DNA of 56,506 nucleotides. Source: Sedimenticola sp. (lineage in GTDB: Bacteria; Pseudomonadota; Gammaproteobacteria; Chromatiales; Chromatiaceae). Location: contig JALWRH010000069.1 of the NCBI GenBank assembly GCA_026994195.1, positions 1 to 56,506 on the forward strand, read 5' to 3'. A program made the translations under genes and the position numbers. Shown piece after piece: positions 37,781 through 46,401 of the stretch (position 1 is its first letter; the number at the start of each line of letters is the position of its first letter). The notes beneath the pieces are model-generated. The model was not told where the DNA came from. It ran no database searches and worked only from the letters and a program-made list of their open reading frames with translations.

Positions 37781-38116
37781 ATGCAACTGAGCGTAACCGG
37801 TCACCATGTAGAACTCACTGACGCACTGCGCGGCTATGTCGAAGACAAGATTAAGCGCATTGAGCGTCACTTCGATCACGTTACCAATGTCCATGTCATT
37901 CTCAGCGTGGAAAAACACATGCAAAAGGCTGAGGCCACGGTGCATGTCAGCGGTGCTGATGTGTTTGCCGACGCGATTCAGGAAGACATGTATGCAGCGA
38001 TCGACGGACTGGTGGACAAGCTCGACAGGCAGATACTCAGGCACAAGGAAAAGATTCAGAAACGGGCACGCGGCAACGGCGGCGCCAAGGCCGTCATGGC
38101 AGAAATGCCCGAGTAA
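37781..38116 (+). CDS. hpf: Ribosome hibernation promoting factor, short form
   Basis: 111 residues of the HPF/YfiA family (QLSVTGHHVELTDALRGYVEDKIKRIERHF; ADVFADAIQEDMYAAIDGLVDKLDRQ). It inactivates ribosomes in stationary phase. AAGGAG precedes ATG. The C-terminal extension of long HPF is absent. Confidence 0.96.
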   Translation: MQLSVTGHHVELTDALRGYVEDKIKRIERHFDHVTNVHVILSVEKHMQKAEATVHVSGADVFADAIQEDMYAAIDGLVDKLDRQILRHKEKIQKRARGNGGAKAVMAEMPE

Positions 38117-38165
38117 AATCCGCCGACGGCAGTGGAACGCAGAAGCATTCCGCGAAAAACTATCC

Positions 38166-38196
38166 GAGCCTTTTCCACACGAGGTGGAAAAGGCTC
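38166..38196. promoter_or_regulatory. Strong hairpin between hpf and ptsN
   Basis: A perfect 13-bp stem (GAGCCTTTTCCAC / GTGGAAAAGGCTC, 5-nt loop) 22 bases before the ptsN start. No T-run follows, so it is better explained as an mRNA stabiliser or processing site within the rpoN-hpf-ptsN transcript. Confidence 0.6.
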
Positions 38197-38217
38197 CTGA
38201 CTTCAAGACCAAAGACC

Positions 38218-38697
38218 ATGCTACCCGAAGACCTGTTGCAACCGGGCCAGATCAGCCTGGGAGACGACGCAAGCAGCAAGAAGCGCGCCCTGGAACACCT
38301 GTCTGAGCTGCTGGCTGCCGGCACCAACACCCCAAGTGCGGAAACCATCTACGAAAAATTGCTGGAGCGCGAACGCCTGGGAAGCACCGGTATGAGCCAG
38401 GGCATTGCCCTGCCCCATGCACGCATGAAAGGCATCGGCAAACCCGTAGGCGCTTTTATTCGCCTGAAACAGGGTATTGATTTCGACGCCACGGACAACA
38501 AGCCCGTGGACATCCTGTTCGGCCTGCTGGTGCCGGAGCAAGCCACGGATGTACACCTGGAACTGCTCGCCAGCCTGGCCAGCCTGTTCAGCAAACCCGA
38601 GATCTGCGCCCAGATGCGCCAGGCGGAAAGCGCCGACCAGATCATACGCATCTTCAATCCCCCTCCCCTGGCCAATGCAGCATCAGATCACGGTTGA
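38218..38697 (+). CDS. ptsN: Nitrogen PTS enzyme IIA
   Basis: 159 residues, EIIA-Fru/Ntr domain. The phosphorylated histidine is in GIALPHARMKG near residue 64. It regulates K+ transport and other processes by phosphorylation state. Its last 23 bases overlap hprK. Confidence 0.96.
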   Translation: MLPEDLLQPGQISLGDDASSKKRALEHLSELLAAGTNTPSAETIYEKLLERERLGSTGMSQGIALPHARMKGIGKPVGAFIRLKQGIDFDATDNKPVDILFGLLVPEQATDVHLELLASLASLFSKPEICAQMRQAESADQIIRIFNPPPLANAASDHG

Positions 38698-39622
38698 GGA
38701 TCTGCTGGATGCCCTGCAAGAACGCCTGCGGCTGCGGCTGCTGGCGGGAGAAAAAGGCCTGGGCAACATTATTTTTGATGCCGAAGAGGAAAAATCCGAC
38801 CCTATTGTCGCCGGCCCCCTGAATTATATTCATCCCAGCCGCATCCAGATCATCGGCCCCAAGGAGAAAAAATACCTGACCGGCCTGAGCAAAGAGGAAC
38901 AGGAAGCCGCCTTCAACCGGCTGTTCGCCGCTGAACCCGCTGCCATCCTCCTGAGCAACCGTCTCAAATCCATGGCCGCCCTGGAAAAACTGGCGAAGAA
39001 ACATCAAGTTCCCCTTCTCGCCTCCTCCCTCAAAGACAGCCAGGTGCTGGACAATATCCAGTATTACACAGCGCGCTTTTTCGCCCGCAAAACGACCCTG
39101 CACGGCGTGTTTCTCGAAGTCCTGGGCATGGGAGTGCTGCTCACCGGCCACTCCGCCGTGGGCAAGAGTGAGCTGGCCCTGGAACTCATCATTCGCGGTC
39201 ACCGCCTGGTGGCTGATGATGTCACCGAGTTCCGGCGCGTAGCTCCGGACATTCTCAGCGGCAGCTGCCCTCCCCTGCTGCGGGAATTTCTCGAAGTGCG
39301 CGGCCTGGGCATCCTCAATATCCCCGCCATGTTCGGCGACAGCGCTATCCGGCACAGCAAATACCTGCAACTGATCATGCATCTGAAACGCATGAAACTG
39401 CAGGAGATCGCCGACATGGAGCGGTTGCGGGGCGCAAACCGCTATCGCAGCGTTCTGGGCGTGGAAATTCCGGAGATCACAGTACCCGTAGCCCCAGGAC
39501 GTAACCTGGCCATACTGGTGGAAACGGCCGTGCGCAACCATATGCTCAAGCTCAAAGGCTATGATGCCGCGGAAATCTTCATCGAGCGTCAGAGCCAGGC
39601 AATCGAGAACGACAAGCAATGA
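38675..39622 (+). CDS. hprK: HPr kinase/phosphorylase
   Basis: 315 residues. P-loop TGHSAVGKSE near 157, the family signature LEVRGLGILNI near 205 and C-terminal VPVAPGRN. The enzyme phosphorylates and dephosphorylates the regulatory serine of HPr. The start ATG lies within the end of ptsN in another frame and its stop overlaps the EIIA(Man) start (ATGA); rapZ, often found at this position, is missing. Confidence 0.95.
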   Translation: MQHQITVEDLLDALQERLRLRLLAGEKGLGNIIFDAEEEKSDPIVAGPLNYIHPSRIQIIGPKEKKYLTGLSKEEQEAAFNRLFAAEPAAILLSNRLKSMAALEKLAKKHQVPLLASSLKDSQVLDNIQYYTARFFARKTTLHGVFLEVLGMGVLLTGHSAVGKSELALELIIRGHRLVADDVTEFRRVAPDILSGSCPPLLREFLEVRGLGILNIPAMFGDSAIRHSKYLQLIMHLKRMKLQEIADMERLRGANRYRSVLGVEIPEITVPVAPGRNLAILVETAVRNHMLKLKGYDAAEIFIERQSQAIENDKQ

Positions 39623-40023
39623 GCATCGGCATTCTACTGGTCACCCACCCGGGCATTGGCGACATGCTGCTGAAAAACGCCAGCGAACTGCTGGGCAGCT
39701 GTCCTTTGCGCATCCGTTGCCTGGATATCCCCCTGGACAACGACCGCGAACAACTGATGCGATTGGCCCGAGATGCAGCCCGGGCTCTGGATGACGGTGG
39801 AGGCGTACTCATACTGACGGATGCTTTTGGCGCGACTCCCAGCAATATTGCTTGCGAGCTTACCCGGGAAATGCAGGCCAACGTGGTTTCCGGCCTCAAT
39901 CTACCCATGCTCATCCGCATCTTCAACTACAGCAGCGATGACCTGGCTGCCCTCACCCACAAGGCCGCAGAAGGCGGTATGCGGGGCATTCAGGTGTCCC
40001 GGGCTGAGGAGCGGGCGACATGA
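39619..40023 (+). CDS. PTS EIIA domain of the mannose family
   Basis: 134 residues of the EIIA-Man fold. The active histidine is His10 in VTHPGIG; TDAFGATPSNIA matches the conserved loop. No EIIB, EIIC or EIID gene accompanies it, so it probably serves regulation. Overlaps hprK and the HPr gene by four bases each. Confidence 0.9.
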   Translation: MSIGILLVTHPGIGDMLLKNASELLGSCPLRIRCLDIPLDNDREQLMRLARDAARALDDGGGVLILTDAFGATPSNIACELTREMQANVVSGLNLPMLIRIFNYSSDDLAALTHKAAEGGMRGIQVSRAEERAT

Positions 40024-40289
40024 AATCTGCGACAGTGGTCATTCCCAACCGACTCGGACTCCATGCCCGGGCCGCCGCCAAGCTGGTGAGCACCGCCAGT
40101 GGCTTCTCTTCCCAGGTCTATCTGGAACGCAATGGCAACCGCATCAACGGCAAGAGCATTATGGGAGTGATGATGCTGGCCGCCAGTCAGGGCACTGAAA
40201 TCACCCTCATCACCGAAGGCGAAGACGAAAAACCGGCCCTCCAGGCCCTGCTCACACTGGTAGAAGACGGTTTCGGGGAGGAGCAATGA
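40020..40289 (+). CDS. HPr-family phosphocarrier protein
   Basis: 89 residues. Active His in NRLGLHARAAAK (about 16) and a serine site in GKSIMGVMML (about 47) that is the target of HprK in the family. The start overlaps the EIIA(Man) stop and its stop overlaps the EI start. Sits between HprK and EI as a regulatory phosphocarrier (NPr-like). Confidence 0.94.
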   Translation: MKSATVVIPNRLGLHARAAAKLVSTASGFSSQVYLERNGNRINGKSIMGVMMLAASQGTEITLITEGEDEKPALQALLTLVEDGFGEEQ

Positions 40290-42016
40290 CCATTGCCATC
40301 CAGGGCATAGGCGTCAACAGCAGCATCAGCACCGCCATCGGCAAGGTACTGATGCTCTCCCGAGGCAGCATACAGGCTGAACCCGGCATGGTTCCCGCTT
40401 CCCAGATCGATGCCGAAGTGGAGCGTTTTTTCCATGCAGTACAAATCGCTGCCAATCAGCTCGTGGAAATACGCAAACAGATCCCTGCCGATACACCGCC
40501 AGATATCCTGGAGTTTATCGACACCCATCTGCTCATGCTTCAGGACAAAGCCATCTCCGAGGCCCCTGCACAAACCATACGCAGCGAAGGCTGCTCCGCG
40601 GAATGGGCCCTGCAGCTGCGCCGCGACCAGTTGCTGCGCGTTTTCGAAGACATGGAAGACGCCTATCTGCGCACCCGCAAGGACGACCTGGATCATGTGG
40701 TCAACCGCATCATGACCATTCTGCAGGGTGAAAAACGCAGCGACCCCGTCGAGATTGCCGGCCACATTATCGTATCAGAAGATCTCACCCCGGCAGACAC
40801 CATCATGCTCCATCACCGGGGCGCCTGTGGCTTTATCACGGATTTTGGCAGCCCCATGTCCCACACAGCCATTCTGGCGGCCAGCCTGGGCATCCCCGCC
40901 ATCGTCGGCGCTCACGGTGCCACTACCCGCCTGCACAGCGGTGAACGGGTCGTCGTGGATGCGCTCAACGGCACGGTGCTCGCAGAATGCAGCCGTGACA
41001 GCATCCGTTTCTTTGAGAAGCGCCTGCACAAGGAACTGGAACGGCGCAATGCCCTCCAAACCCTCAGAGACGCCCCGGCTCTGACCCGCGACGGCACGCA
41101 CATCGAACTGCAGGCCAACATCGAACTGCCCGACGATGTGCAAGCCGTTCTCGATGAAGGCGGCCATGGCATTGGCCTGTACCGCACCGAGTTCCTGTAC
41201 ATGAACCGGGATCAGCTGCCTACGGAAGAGGAGCACTACCAGGCCTACCTGCAGGTCATTGAAGGAATGGACGGCCGCCCGGTGACCATCCGCACCCTGG
41301 ACCTGGGCGCGGACAAGCAGTGCGAACATCAGCCCGAACCCAGCGCCTGCATCAATCCGGCCCTGGGATTGCGCGCCATCCGCCTGTGCCTGAAGGAGAC
41401 ATCCATCTTCCGTGTTCAGATACGCGCCATCCTGCGCGCATCAGCCCACGGACCGGTGCGCCTCATGATTCCCATGCTCACCAATCTGTGGGAAGCCCGC
41501 CAGGCCCGGGACATCATCAGGGAGGAGCGGCAGAAACTGGCAGAACAGCAGATCGCCATGGGCGCCGACCTACCGGTGGGCGCCATGATCGAAACACCTG
41601 CCGCTGCTCTGACGGCGGAAAGTTTTGCGCAGATGTTCGACTTCCTTTCCATCGGCACCAATGACCTCATTCAATACACCCTGGCGGTGGATCGCGCCGA
41701 CGACAGTGTGAATCACCTGTACGACCCCCTGCACCCGGCGGTGCTGCTCCTGATTCAGCAAGTGCTGGAAGCCGGCAGCCGCTGCGGAAAACCCGTGGCC
41801 ATGTGCGGGGAGATGGCTGGCAATCCCGGTTACACGCCGCTGTTGCTCGGTATGGGGCTGAAAATCCTGAGCATGCATCCCGCCTCTCTGCCTGAAGTGA
41901 AACAGCTCATCCGCAAACTGGACCTGGGCCAGGTGAAACCCCGCCTGAAACAGCTACTGCGCCATCCTGATGCAGAAGACTTTGCCCAAGCCATCAGGGA
42001 TCTCGCAAATCTCTGA
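40286..42016 (+). CDS. ptsI: PEP-protein phosphotransferase (enzyme I)
   Basis: 576 residues. Phosphorylated His near 192 in GSPMSHTAIL, PEP-binding RTEFLYMNRD near 292, GTNDLIQYTLAVDRAD near 458 and the catalytic Cys in AMCGEMAGNP. It takes phosphate from PEP to HPr, closing the phosphorelay of this operon. No GAF domain, so it is EI rather than EI-Ntr. Convergent with the lytic transglycosylase gene, 23-bp overlap. Confidence 0.95.
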   Translation: MTIAIQGIGVNSSISTAIGKVLMLSRGSIQAEPGMVPASQIDAEVERFFHAVQIAANQLVEIRKQIPADTPPDILEFIDTHLLMLQDKAISEAPAQTIRSEGCSAEWALQLRRDQLLRVFEDMEDAYLRTRKDDLDHVVNRIMTILQGEKRSDPVEIAGHIIVSEDLTPADTIMLHHRGACGFITDFGSPMSHTAILAASLGIPAIVGAHGATTRLHSGERVVVDALNGTVLAECSRDSIRFFEKRLHKELERRNALQTLRDAPALTRDGTHIELQANIELPDDVQAVLDEGGHGIGLYRTEFLYMNRDQLPTEEEHYQAYLQVIEGMDGRPVTIRTLDLGADKQCEHQPEPSACINPALGLRAIRLCLKETSIFRVQIRAILRASAHGPVRLMIPMLTNLWEARQARDIIREERQKLAEQQIAMGADLPVGAMIETPAAALTAESFAQMFDFLSIGTNDLIQYTLAVDRADDSVNHLYDPLHPAVLLLIQQVLEAGSRCGKPVAMCGEMAGNPGYTPLLLGMGLKILSMHPASLPEVKQLIRKLDLGQVKPRLKQLLRHPDAEDFAQAIRDLANL

Positions 42017-42956
42017 GCGCCGCGTTCGCATCCGATTTCCGGCCAGGCGCCAAGGGCTCCAGCCAGGCGATATCATAGGGATGAGCGGTCCGCCCATAGT
42101 TACGCAGTATGCGCCGCACATAGCCCCGGGTTTCCGTATACGGAGGAACACCACCATACCGGATCACCCGCTGCTCACCCGCATTGTACGCCGCCAGCAC
42201 CTTTTTCAGATCGCCGTGGAACCAGGCCAGCAGCCAGCGCAGATACGCCATGCCACCGCGCAGATTCTGCTCCACGTCCCAGATATCCTTTACGCCAAAA
42301 CGCCTGGCCGTGTCCGGCAGCAACTGCATGAGTCCACGGGCTCCTTTGGGTGACAGCGCCCGGGGCTGAAAACCGGATTCGGCATCGATAACAGCCACAA
42401 CCAGGTTGGCGTCCAGGCCGTACACCGGCGCCAGCCTCTCCACCTCATGGGCAATCTCCCTGCACTGAACAGACGTACAGCGCTGATACATCCAGGGCAG
42501 GGTTACCGCATCTTCACAGCCCCTCTGTTCAGTTTTCCCTTCCCCCAGCAAAGCCAGGACATTGGCCGCCTGAGCGACACCCGCACCAGCCGCCTTGCCC
42601 AGCCAGTAACGGGCAACGGCATCATCCCGGGCCACCCCGCGTCCATTGGCGAACATCCAGCCCAGGTTGTACCAGGCATCTGCGACACGCTGTGCTGCGG
42701 CCCGGCAATACCAGCGCCTGGCCTCCACAGCAGAACGCGGCAGTCCCTCCCCATGCTCCAGAGCCACCCCCAGAGCCAGCTGGGCGCGAGGTACGCCCTC
42801 CTGCGCCAGGCGCAGCAGTTCATCCAACGGCAGCAAGCCATATTCCGGAGCATCATCAGCATACAGCAGGCCTGAGCCAAGGAGCAGCACAACGCAAAGC
42901 ACCTGTCTTGCCCGGCACCGCAACATACATCGTTTCCCAAATCTGGAACTATTCAT
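41994..42956 (-). CDS. Sel1-repeat lytic transglycosylase
   Basis: 320 residues from ATG 42956. Signal sequence (about 10-32), two to three Sel1-like repeats (LALGVALEHGEGLP; YNLGWMFANGRGVA), then an SLT domain with the catalytic Glu in VIDAESGFQPRALSPKGARGLMQL and AYNAGEQRV. It cleaves peptidoglycan strands in the periplasm. ATG 42929 is an alternative start. Divergent from mgtE. Confidence 0.88.
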   Translation of the reverse strand: MNSSRFGKRCMLRCRARQVLCVVLLLGSGLLYADDAPEYGLLPLDELLRLAQEGVPRAQLALGVALEHGEGLPRSAVEARRWYCRAAAQRVADAWYNLGWMFANGRGVARDDAVARYWLGKAAGAGVAQAANVLALLGEGKTEQRGCEDAVTLPWMYQRCTSVQCREIAHEVERLAPVYGLDANLVVAVIDAESGFQPRALSPKGARGLMQLLPDTARRFGVKDIWDVEQNLRGGMAYLRWLLAWFHGDLKKVLAAYNAGEQRVIRYGGVPPYTETRGYVRRILRNYGRTAHPYDIAWLEPLAPGRKSDANAALRDLRDP

Positions 42957-43031
42957 ATCATCAGTATAACCGGCCGGGTCAATGGCAGGAGCCTGTCTGA
43001 ATTGTTTCGCACAACCTGCTAAACTGCCGCA

Positions 43032-43051
43032 AATTGTTCTATCGAACAATT
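43032..43051. promoter_or_regulatory. Palindrome in front of mgtE
   Basis: AATTGTTC-TATC-GAACAATT, a perfect 8-bp inverted repeat ending 18 bp before the mgtE start in the 113-bp divergent gap with the transglycosylase. It can be an operator or leader hairpin. Confidence 0.45.
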
Positions 43052-43069
43052 CTGGACAGGCAGGCGCTC

Positions 43070-44434
43070 ATGACCACTCCGGCAAGCACAGAAGGCGAAA
43101 TCTCACGTCTGGAACAGATTCAGGAATATCTGGATCAGGATTCCTGGCGTGAAGCCGCTGCTTTGCTGAGAAAGCTGCAGCCTGCGGAGATTGCTCACGT
43201 TCTCGAAGCCTTACCCCTGAACCAGCGTCAGATCCTCTGGGATCTGCTGGAGACCGACCAGGATGGCGAAACCCTCATGGAGCTCACGGAGAACGTGCGC
43301 AACGAGCTTCTGCAGAACATGCACCAGGACGACATCGTCGCCGCTACCGAACACATGGATGTGGACGATCTGGCGGATTTCATCCAGGAGCTGCCTTCAG
43401 ACGTCACCGAAGAGGTCATGCGTTCCCTGGACGAACAGGATCGGCGGCGCCTGGAAACCGTGCTTTCCTATCCGGAGGACACCGCCGGTGGCCTGATGAA
43501 TACGGATACGGTGACGGTGCGGCCGGAAGTCAGCCTTGACGTGGTATTGCGTTACCTGCGCCAGCTGGGAGAGCGGGTACCCCGGGACACGGATCAGCTG
43601 TTCGTCACCAATCGGGAGGACGAGTACCTGGGTACTTTGCGCCTGGCGGATCTGGTAACCAACGATCCCAACGAGACGGTCGCCGAAGTCATGAGCCTGG
43701 GCGTACAACCTTTCAATGTCCTGACCCCGGATTCCGACGTGGCAAGGCGCTTTGAGCAGTATGACCTGCTGTCCGCCCCGGTGGTCGATGACAGAGGTCA
43801 CCTGGTAGGCCGGATCACCGTAGACGACGTGGTGGATCTCATTCGGGAGGAGGGCGAGCACCAGTTCATGGGCTCAGCGGGCCTGTCTGAGGATGAAGAC
43901 ATGTTCGCGCCCGTACTGGAAAGCAGCAAGCGGCGCGCCATCTGGCTGGGCATCAACCTGCTCACCGCTTTTCTGGCGTCCTGGGTCATCGGTCATTTCC
44001 AAGACACCCTGGAACGCATCGTGGCTCTGGCGGTGCTCATGCCCATCGTCGCCAGCATGGGTGGCGTGGGCGGCACCCAGACACTGACACTGGCTATACG
44101 GGGTATCGCCCTGGGACAACTGTCGAGCAAGAACGCCGGTTACCTGCTGGCCAAGGAGCTGGCCGTGGCCTCGGTCAATGGCATACTTTGGGCCATAGTG
44201 GTGGGCGTTATCGCCGGTGTCTGGTTCCACAGTACGGATATCGCTCTGGTCATTGCCGCTGCCATGATCATCAACCTGATCGCCGCCGCTATCGTTGGCG
44301 CCTTGCTGCCCCTGGCTTTGGACAAACTGGGCATAGACCCGGCCCTGGCTGGCGGTGTATTGCTGACAACGGTAACGGATGTCGTGGGGTTTCTTTCCTT
44401 CCTGGGGCTGGCAACTCTGTTTTTGCTTCATTGA
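43070..44434 (+). CDS. mgtE: Magnesium transporter MgtE
   Basis: 454 residues: N-terminal helical domain (about 10-135), two CBS domains (about 136-260) and five membrane helices (about 290-454) with the pore segment PIVASMGGVGGTQTLTLAIRG. ATG 43070 is selected as the family-consistent start. Confidence 0.95.
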   Translation: MTTPASTEGEISRLEQIQEYLDQDSWREAAALLRKLQPAEIAHVLEALPLNQRQILWDLLETDQDGETLMELTENVRNELLQNMHQDDIVAATEHMDVDDLADFIQELPSDVTEEVMRSLDEQDRRRLETVLSYPEDTAGGLMNTDTVTVRPEVSLDVVLRYLRQLGERVPRDTDQLFVTNREDEYLGTLRLADLVTNDPNETVAEVMSLGVQPFNVLTPDSDVARRFEQYDLLSAPVVDDRGHLVGRITVDDVVDLIREEGEHQFMGSAGLSEDEDMFAPVLESSKRRAIWLGINLLTAFLASWVIGHFQDTLERIVALAVLMPIVASMGGVGGTQTLTLAIRGIALGQLSSKNAGYLLAKELAVASVNGILWAIVVGVIAGVWFHSTDIALVIAAAMIINLIAAAIVGALLPLALDKLGIDPALAGGVLLTTVTDVVGFLSFLGLATLFLLH

Positions 44435-44546
44435 CCGTCCAGTGACCTGGATCACAAAACCGCACCGGCACAGGCGGAACAATCAATAGTCAAAACACAA
44501 CAACACGTACAGCACCCTGGACAAACACGACCCTCAAGAATCTCCC

Positions 44547-45854
44547 ATGCTGGTATTGCTGATCGAAAGCAGCAAGCTCTACCAGATGTTTCTCAGCGAC
44601 CTATTCGTGCGCCTGGGCTATCGTCCTGTCAGCGTGGCTTCCCGCCAGGAAGCGCTTCAGGCCCTGGGAAAATACGAATTCCACTTCATCTGCCTGAATC
44701 TTTCCCTGGATGGTGAGGACACGATGGAATTCATTCCCCAGGTACGCAAGCTTGCACCTCAGGCATCCCTCATTCTCCTGACCTCCGACCGAGCCAAAGG
44801 GATTCGACTGCAGGCAGTCAAAGCCGGCGCCACGGAGGTCATTTATAAGAGCAGCGCTTCACATATTATCCGCAGACTGCAGGTTCTACTCAGGGGATCC
44901 CATAACAGCCAGGTACTCAGTAATAGCTGCCGGGTGTTATACGTGGAAGACAGCCGTACCCAGGCAGCCATCGTACGCCAGACCCTGGAACAGGACATGA
45001 ACTTGCAGGTGGAGCACTGCAATCGCGCCGAGACCGCCCTGGAAAGGCTTGCCGAGAGGGAATACGATCTGGTCATTACAGACGTGCTTCTGAAAGGCGG
45101 AGCCAGCGGTCTGTGGCTGCTGCGCCAGCTGCGCCAGCTGGACAACGAAAATGCCCAGCTGCCCGTTCTTACCCTGACCGGATATGATGACCCTGAACGG
45201 CGTCTGGAACTGCTGCGCGCAGGCACCACGGACTATGTCACCAAACCGGTGTTGAAGGAAGAACTCATCATCCGCGTCAACAACCTGGTCAGTAACAAGC
45301 TGCTCATGGACAAGGTACTGGAGCAACAGGCGCAGATGCAGAAACTTGCCATGCGTGATGAACTGACGGGTTGCTATAACCGACTGGGACTGGAAGAACT
45401 CGCCGACAAGTACATAAGCCAGGCAACCAGACAGGAACGTCCGATTTCACTGGCAATGGTGGATATTGACCATTTCAAACGGATCAACGATGCCTATGGC
45501 CATGATACCGGGGACAGGGTACTGCGCACTCTGGGCAAACTGTTGCGCCGGAAATGCCGCAAGAGTGATGTGGTCGCACGCTGGGGAGGGGAAGAATTCG
45601 TGCTGCTGCTACCGGATACCAACCGGGAACAAGGCCGGGCTGCTTTGCAGAAGTTGCGCAAGCTGGTTGTCGGAATGTGCGCCGTCAAAGGAGAGACCGT
45701 GACGGCCAGCTTTGGATTCACCAGCATTGAGGCGCCACAACGTCCGCAACTGAATGCCATGATCACCTGCGCCGACCAGGCCCTGTACCAGGCCAAGGAA
45801 GAAGGAAGAAATTGCGTGATCTACCGGGAGTGCGGCAATCAGAACCCTGTTTGA
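44547..45854 (+). CDS. Diguanylate cyclase with two receiver domains
   Basis: 435 residues: REC1 (about 1-115), REC2 (about 130-250) and GGDEF (about 275-430). REC1 has Asn at the usual phospho-Asp site (ICLNLSLDG) and is therefore probably not phosphorylated; REC2 keeps the Asp (VITDVLL) and the Lys in TKPV. The catalytic loop is GGEEF near 347, and RKSD five residues before it is an intact inhibitory I-site. It should make c-di-GMP under phosphorylation control; no kinase adjacent. Confidence 0.93.
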   Translation: MLVLLIESSKLYQMFLSDLFVRLGYRPVSVASRQEALQALGKYEFHFICLNLSLDGEDTMEFIPQVRKLAPQASLILLTSDRAKGIRLQAVKAGATEVIYKSSASHIIRRLQVLLRGSHNSQVLSNSCRVLYVEDSRTQAAIVRQTLEQDMNLQVEHCNRAETALERLAEREYDLVITDVLLKGGASGLWLLRQLRQLDNENAQLPVLTLTGYDDPERRLELLRAGTTDYVTKPVLKEELIIRVNNLVSNKLLMDKVLEQQAQMQKLAMRDELTGCYNRLGLEELADKYISQATRQERPISLAMVDIDHFKRINDAYGHDTGDRVLRTLGKLLRRKCRKSDVVARWGGEEFVLLLPDTNREQGRAALQKLRKLVVGMCAVKGETVTASFGFTSIEAPQRPQLNAMITCADQALYQAKEEGRNCVIYRECGNQNPV

Positions 45855-45859
45855 TATTC

Positions 45860-45996
45860 GCGTACAAATGCGCCTAAATCGTTGAATGCAACGCATTCTG
45901 GATGAGGCAGCCTCGCGCCATGACCGTAGGTCGGGCTTCAGCCCGACAAGACAACGGCTGCCACAACGGAAAAAGCCGGTCTGAAGTCCGAACCAC
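45860..45996 (-). repeat. REP/BIME-like dispersed repeat, copy B
   Basis: Reverse complement aligns with 5465-5600. Contains GTAGGTCGGGCTTCAGCCCGAC (head GTAG plus stem) and an inverted companion unit about 30 bp away. Located between the convergent ends of the cyclase and SpoIIAA-like genes. Confidence 0.75.
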
Positions 45997-46014
45997 GGAT
46001 GCATGAAAGATGTG

Positions 46015-46380
46015 TCATGTATCCAGCCACGCTCGCGCCAGGGCTTCCTGATCCGGTTCAAAATACTCAACAGCGGCCTTTCTCAGACCCTTGAGCATGA
46101 ACAGCTCTGTGGGTTCACGCCAGCGTTCCTCACCCACCACGGCAATCTTCTCGATCAGGTCATCCTGTTCTTCCATAAACCCGGGATTCATCACCTCGCC
46201 AATGAGATCATCATCCCAACCTTCAAAACCGTCATAGATAACCAGGATGCGTATACTGCCTGCCTCGCGTATCTGTTCCTCCCCGGCATGCCAGGCGGCA
46301 ACAAAATCATCCGCATGCAGCTTGCCGCTTACCCGGAAAACCAAGGTACCATCCAATACGGATTCAAAAACGGCTGGCAT
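46015..46380 (-). CDS. SpoIIAA-like (STAS/SEC14-type) protein
   Basis: 121 residues resembling the SpoIIAA-like family: FRVSGKLHADDF, ILVIYDGFEGW, KIAVVGEERWRE. Family proteins are small cytoplasmic or membrane-associated; function uncertain. It follows the YkgJ-like gene by 21 bp and is probably in one transcript with it. Confidence 0.8.
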   Translation of the reverse strand: MPAVFESVLDGTLVFRVSGKLHADDFVAAWHAGEEQIREAGSIRILVIYDGFEGWDDDLIGEVMNPGFMEEQDDLIEKIAVVGEERWREPTELFMLKGLRKAAVEYFEPDQEALARAWLDT

Positions 46381-46401
46381 GACTTTGTCCTCTTGCCGGG
46401 T

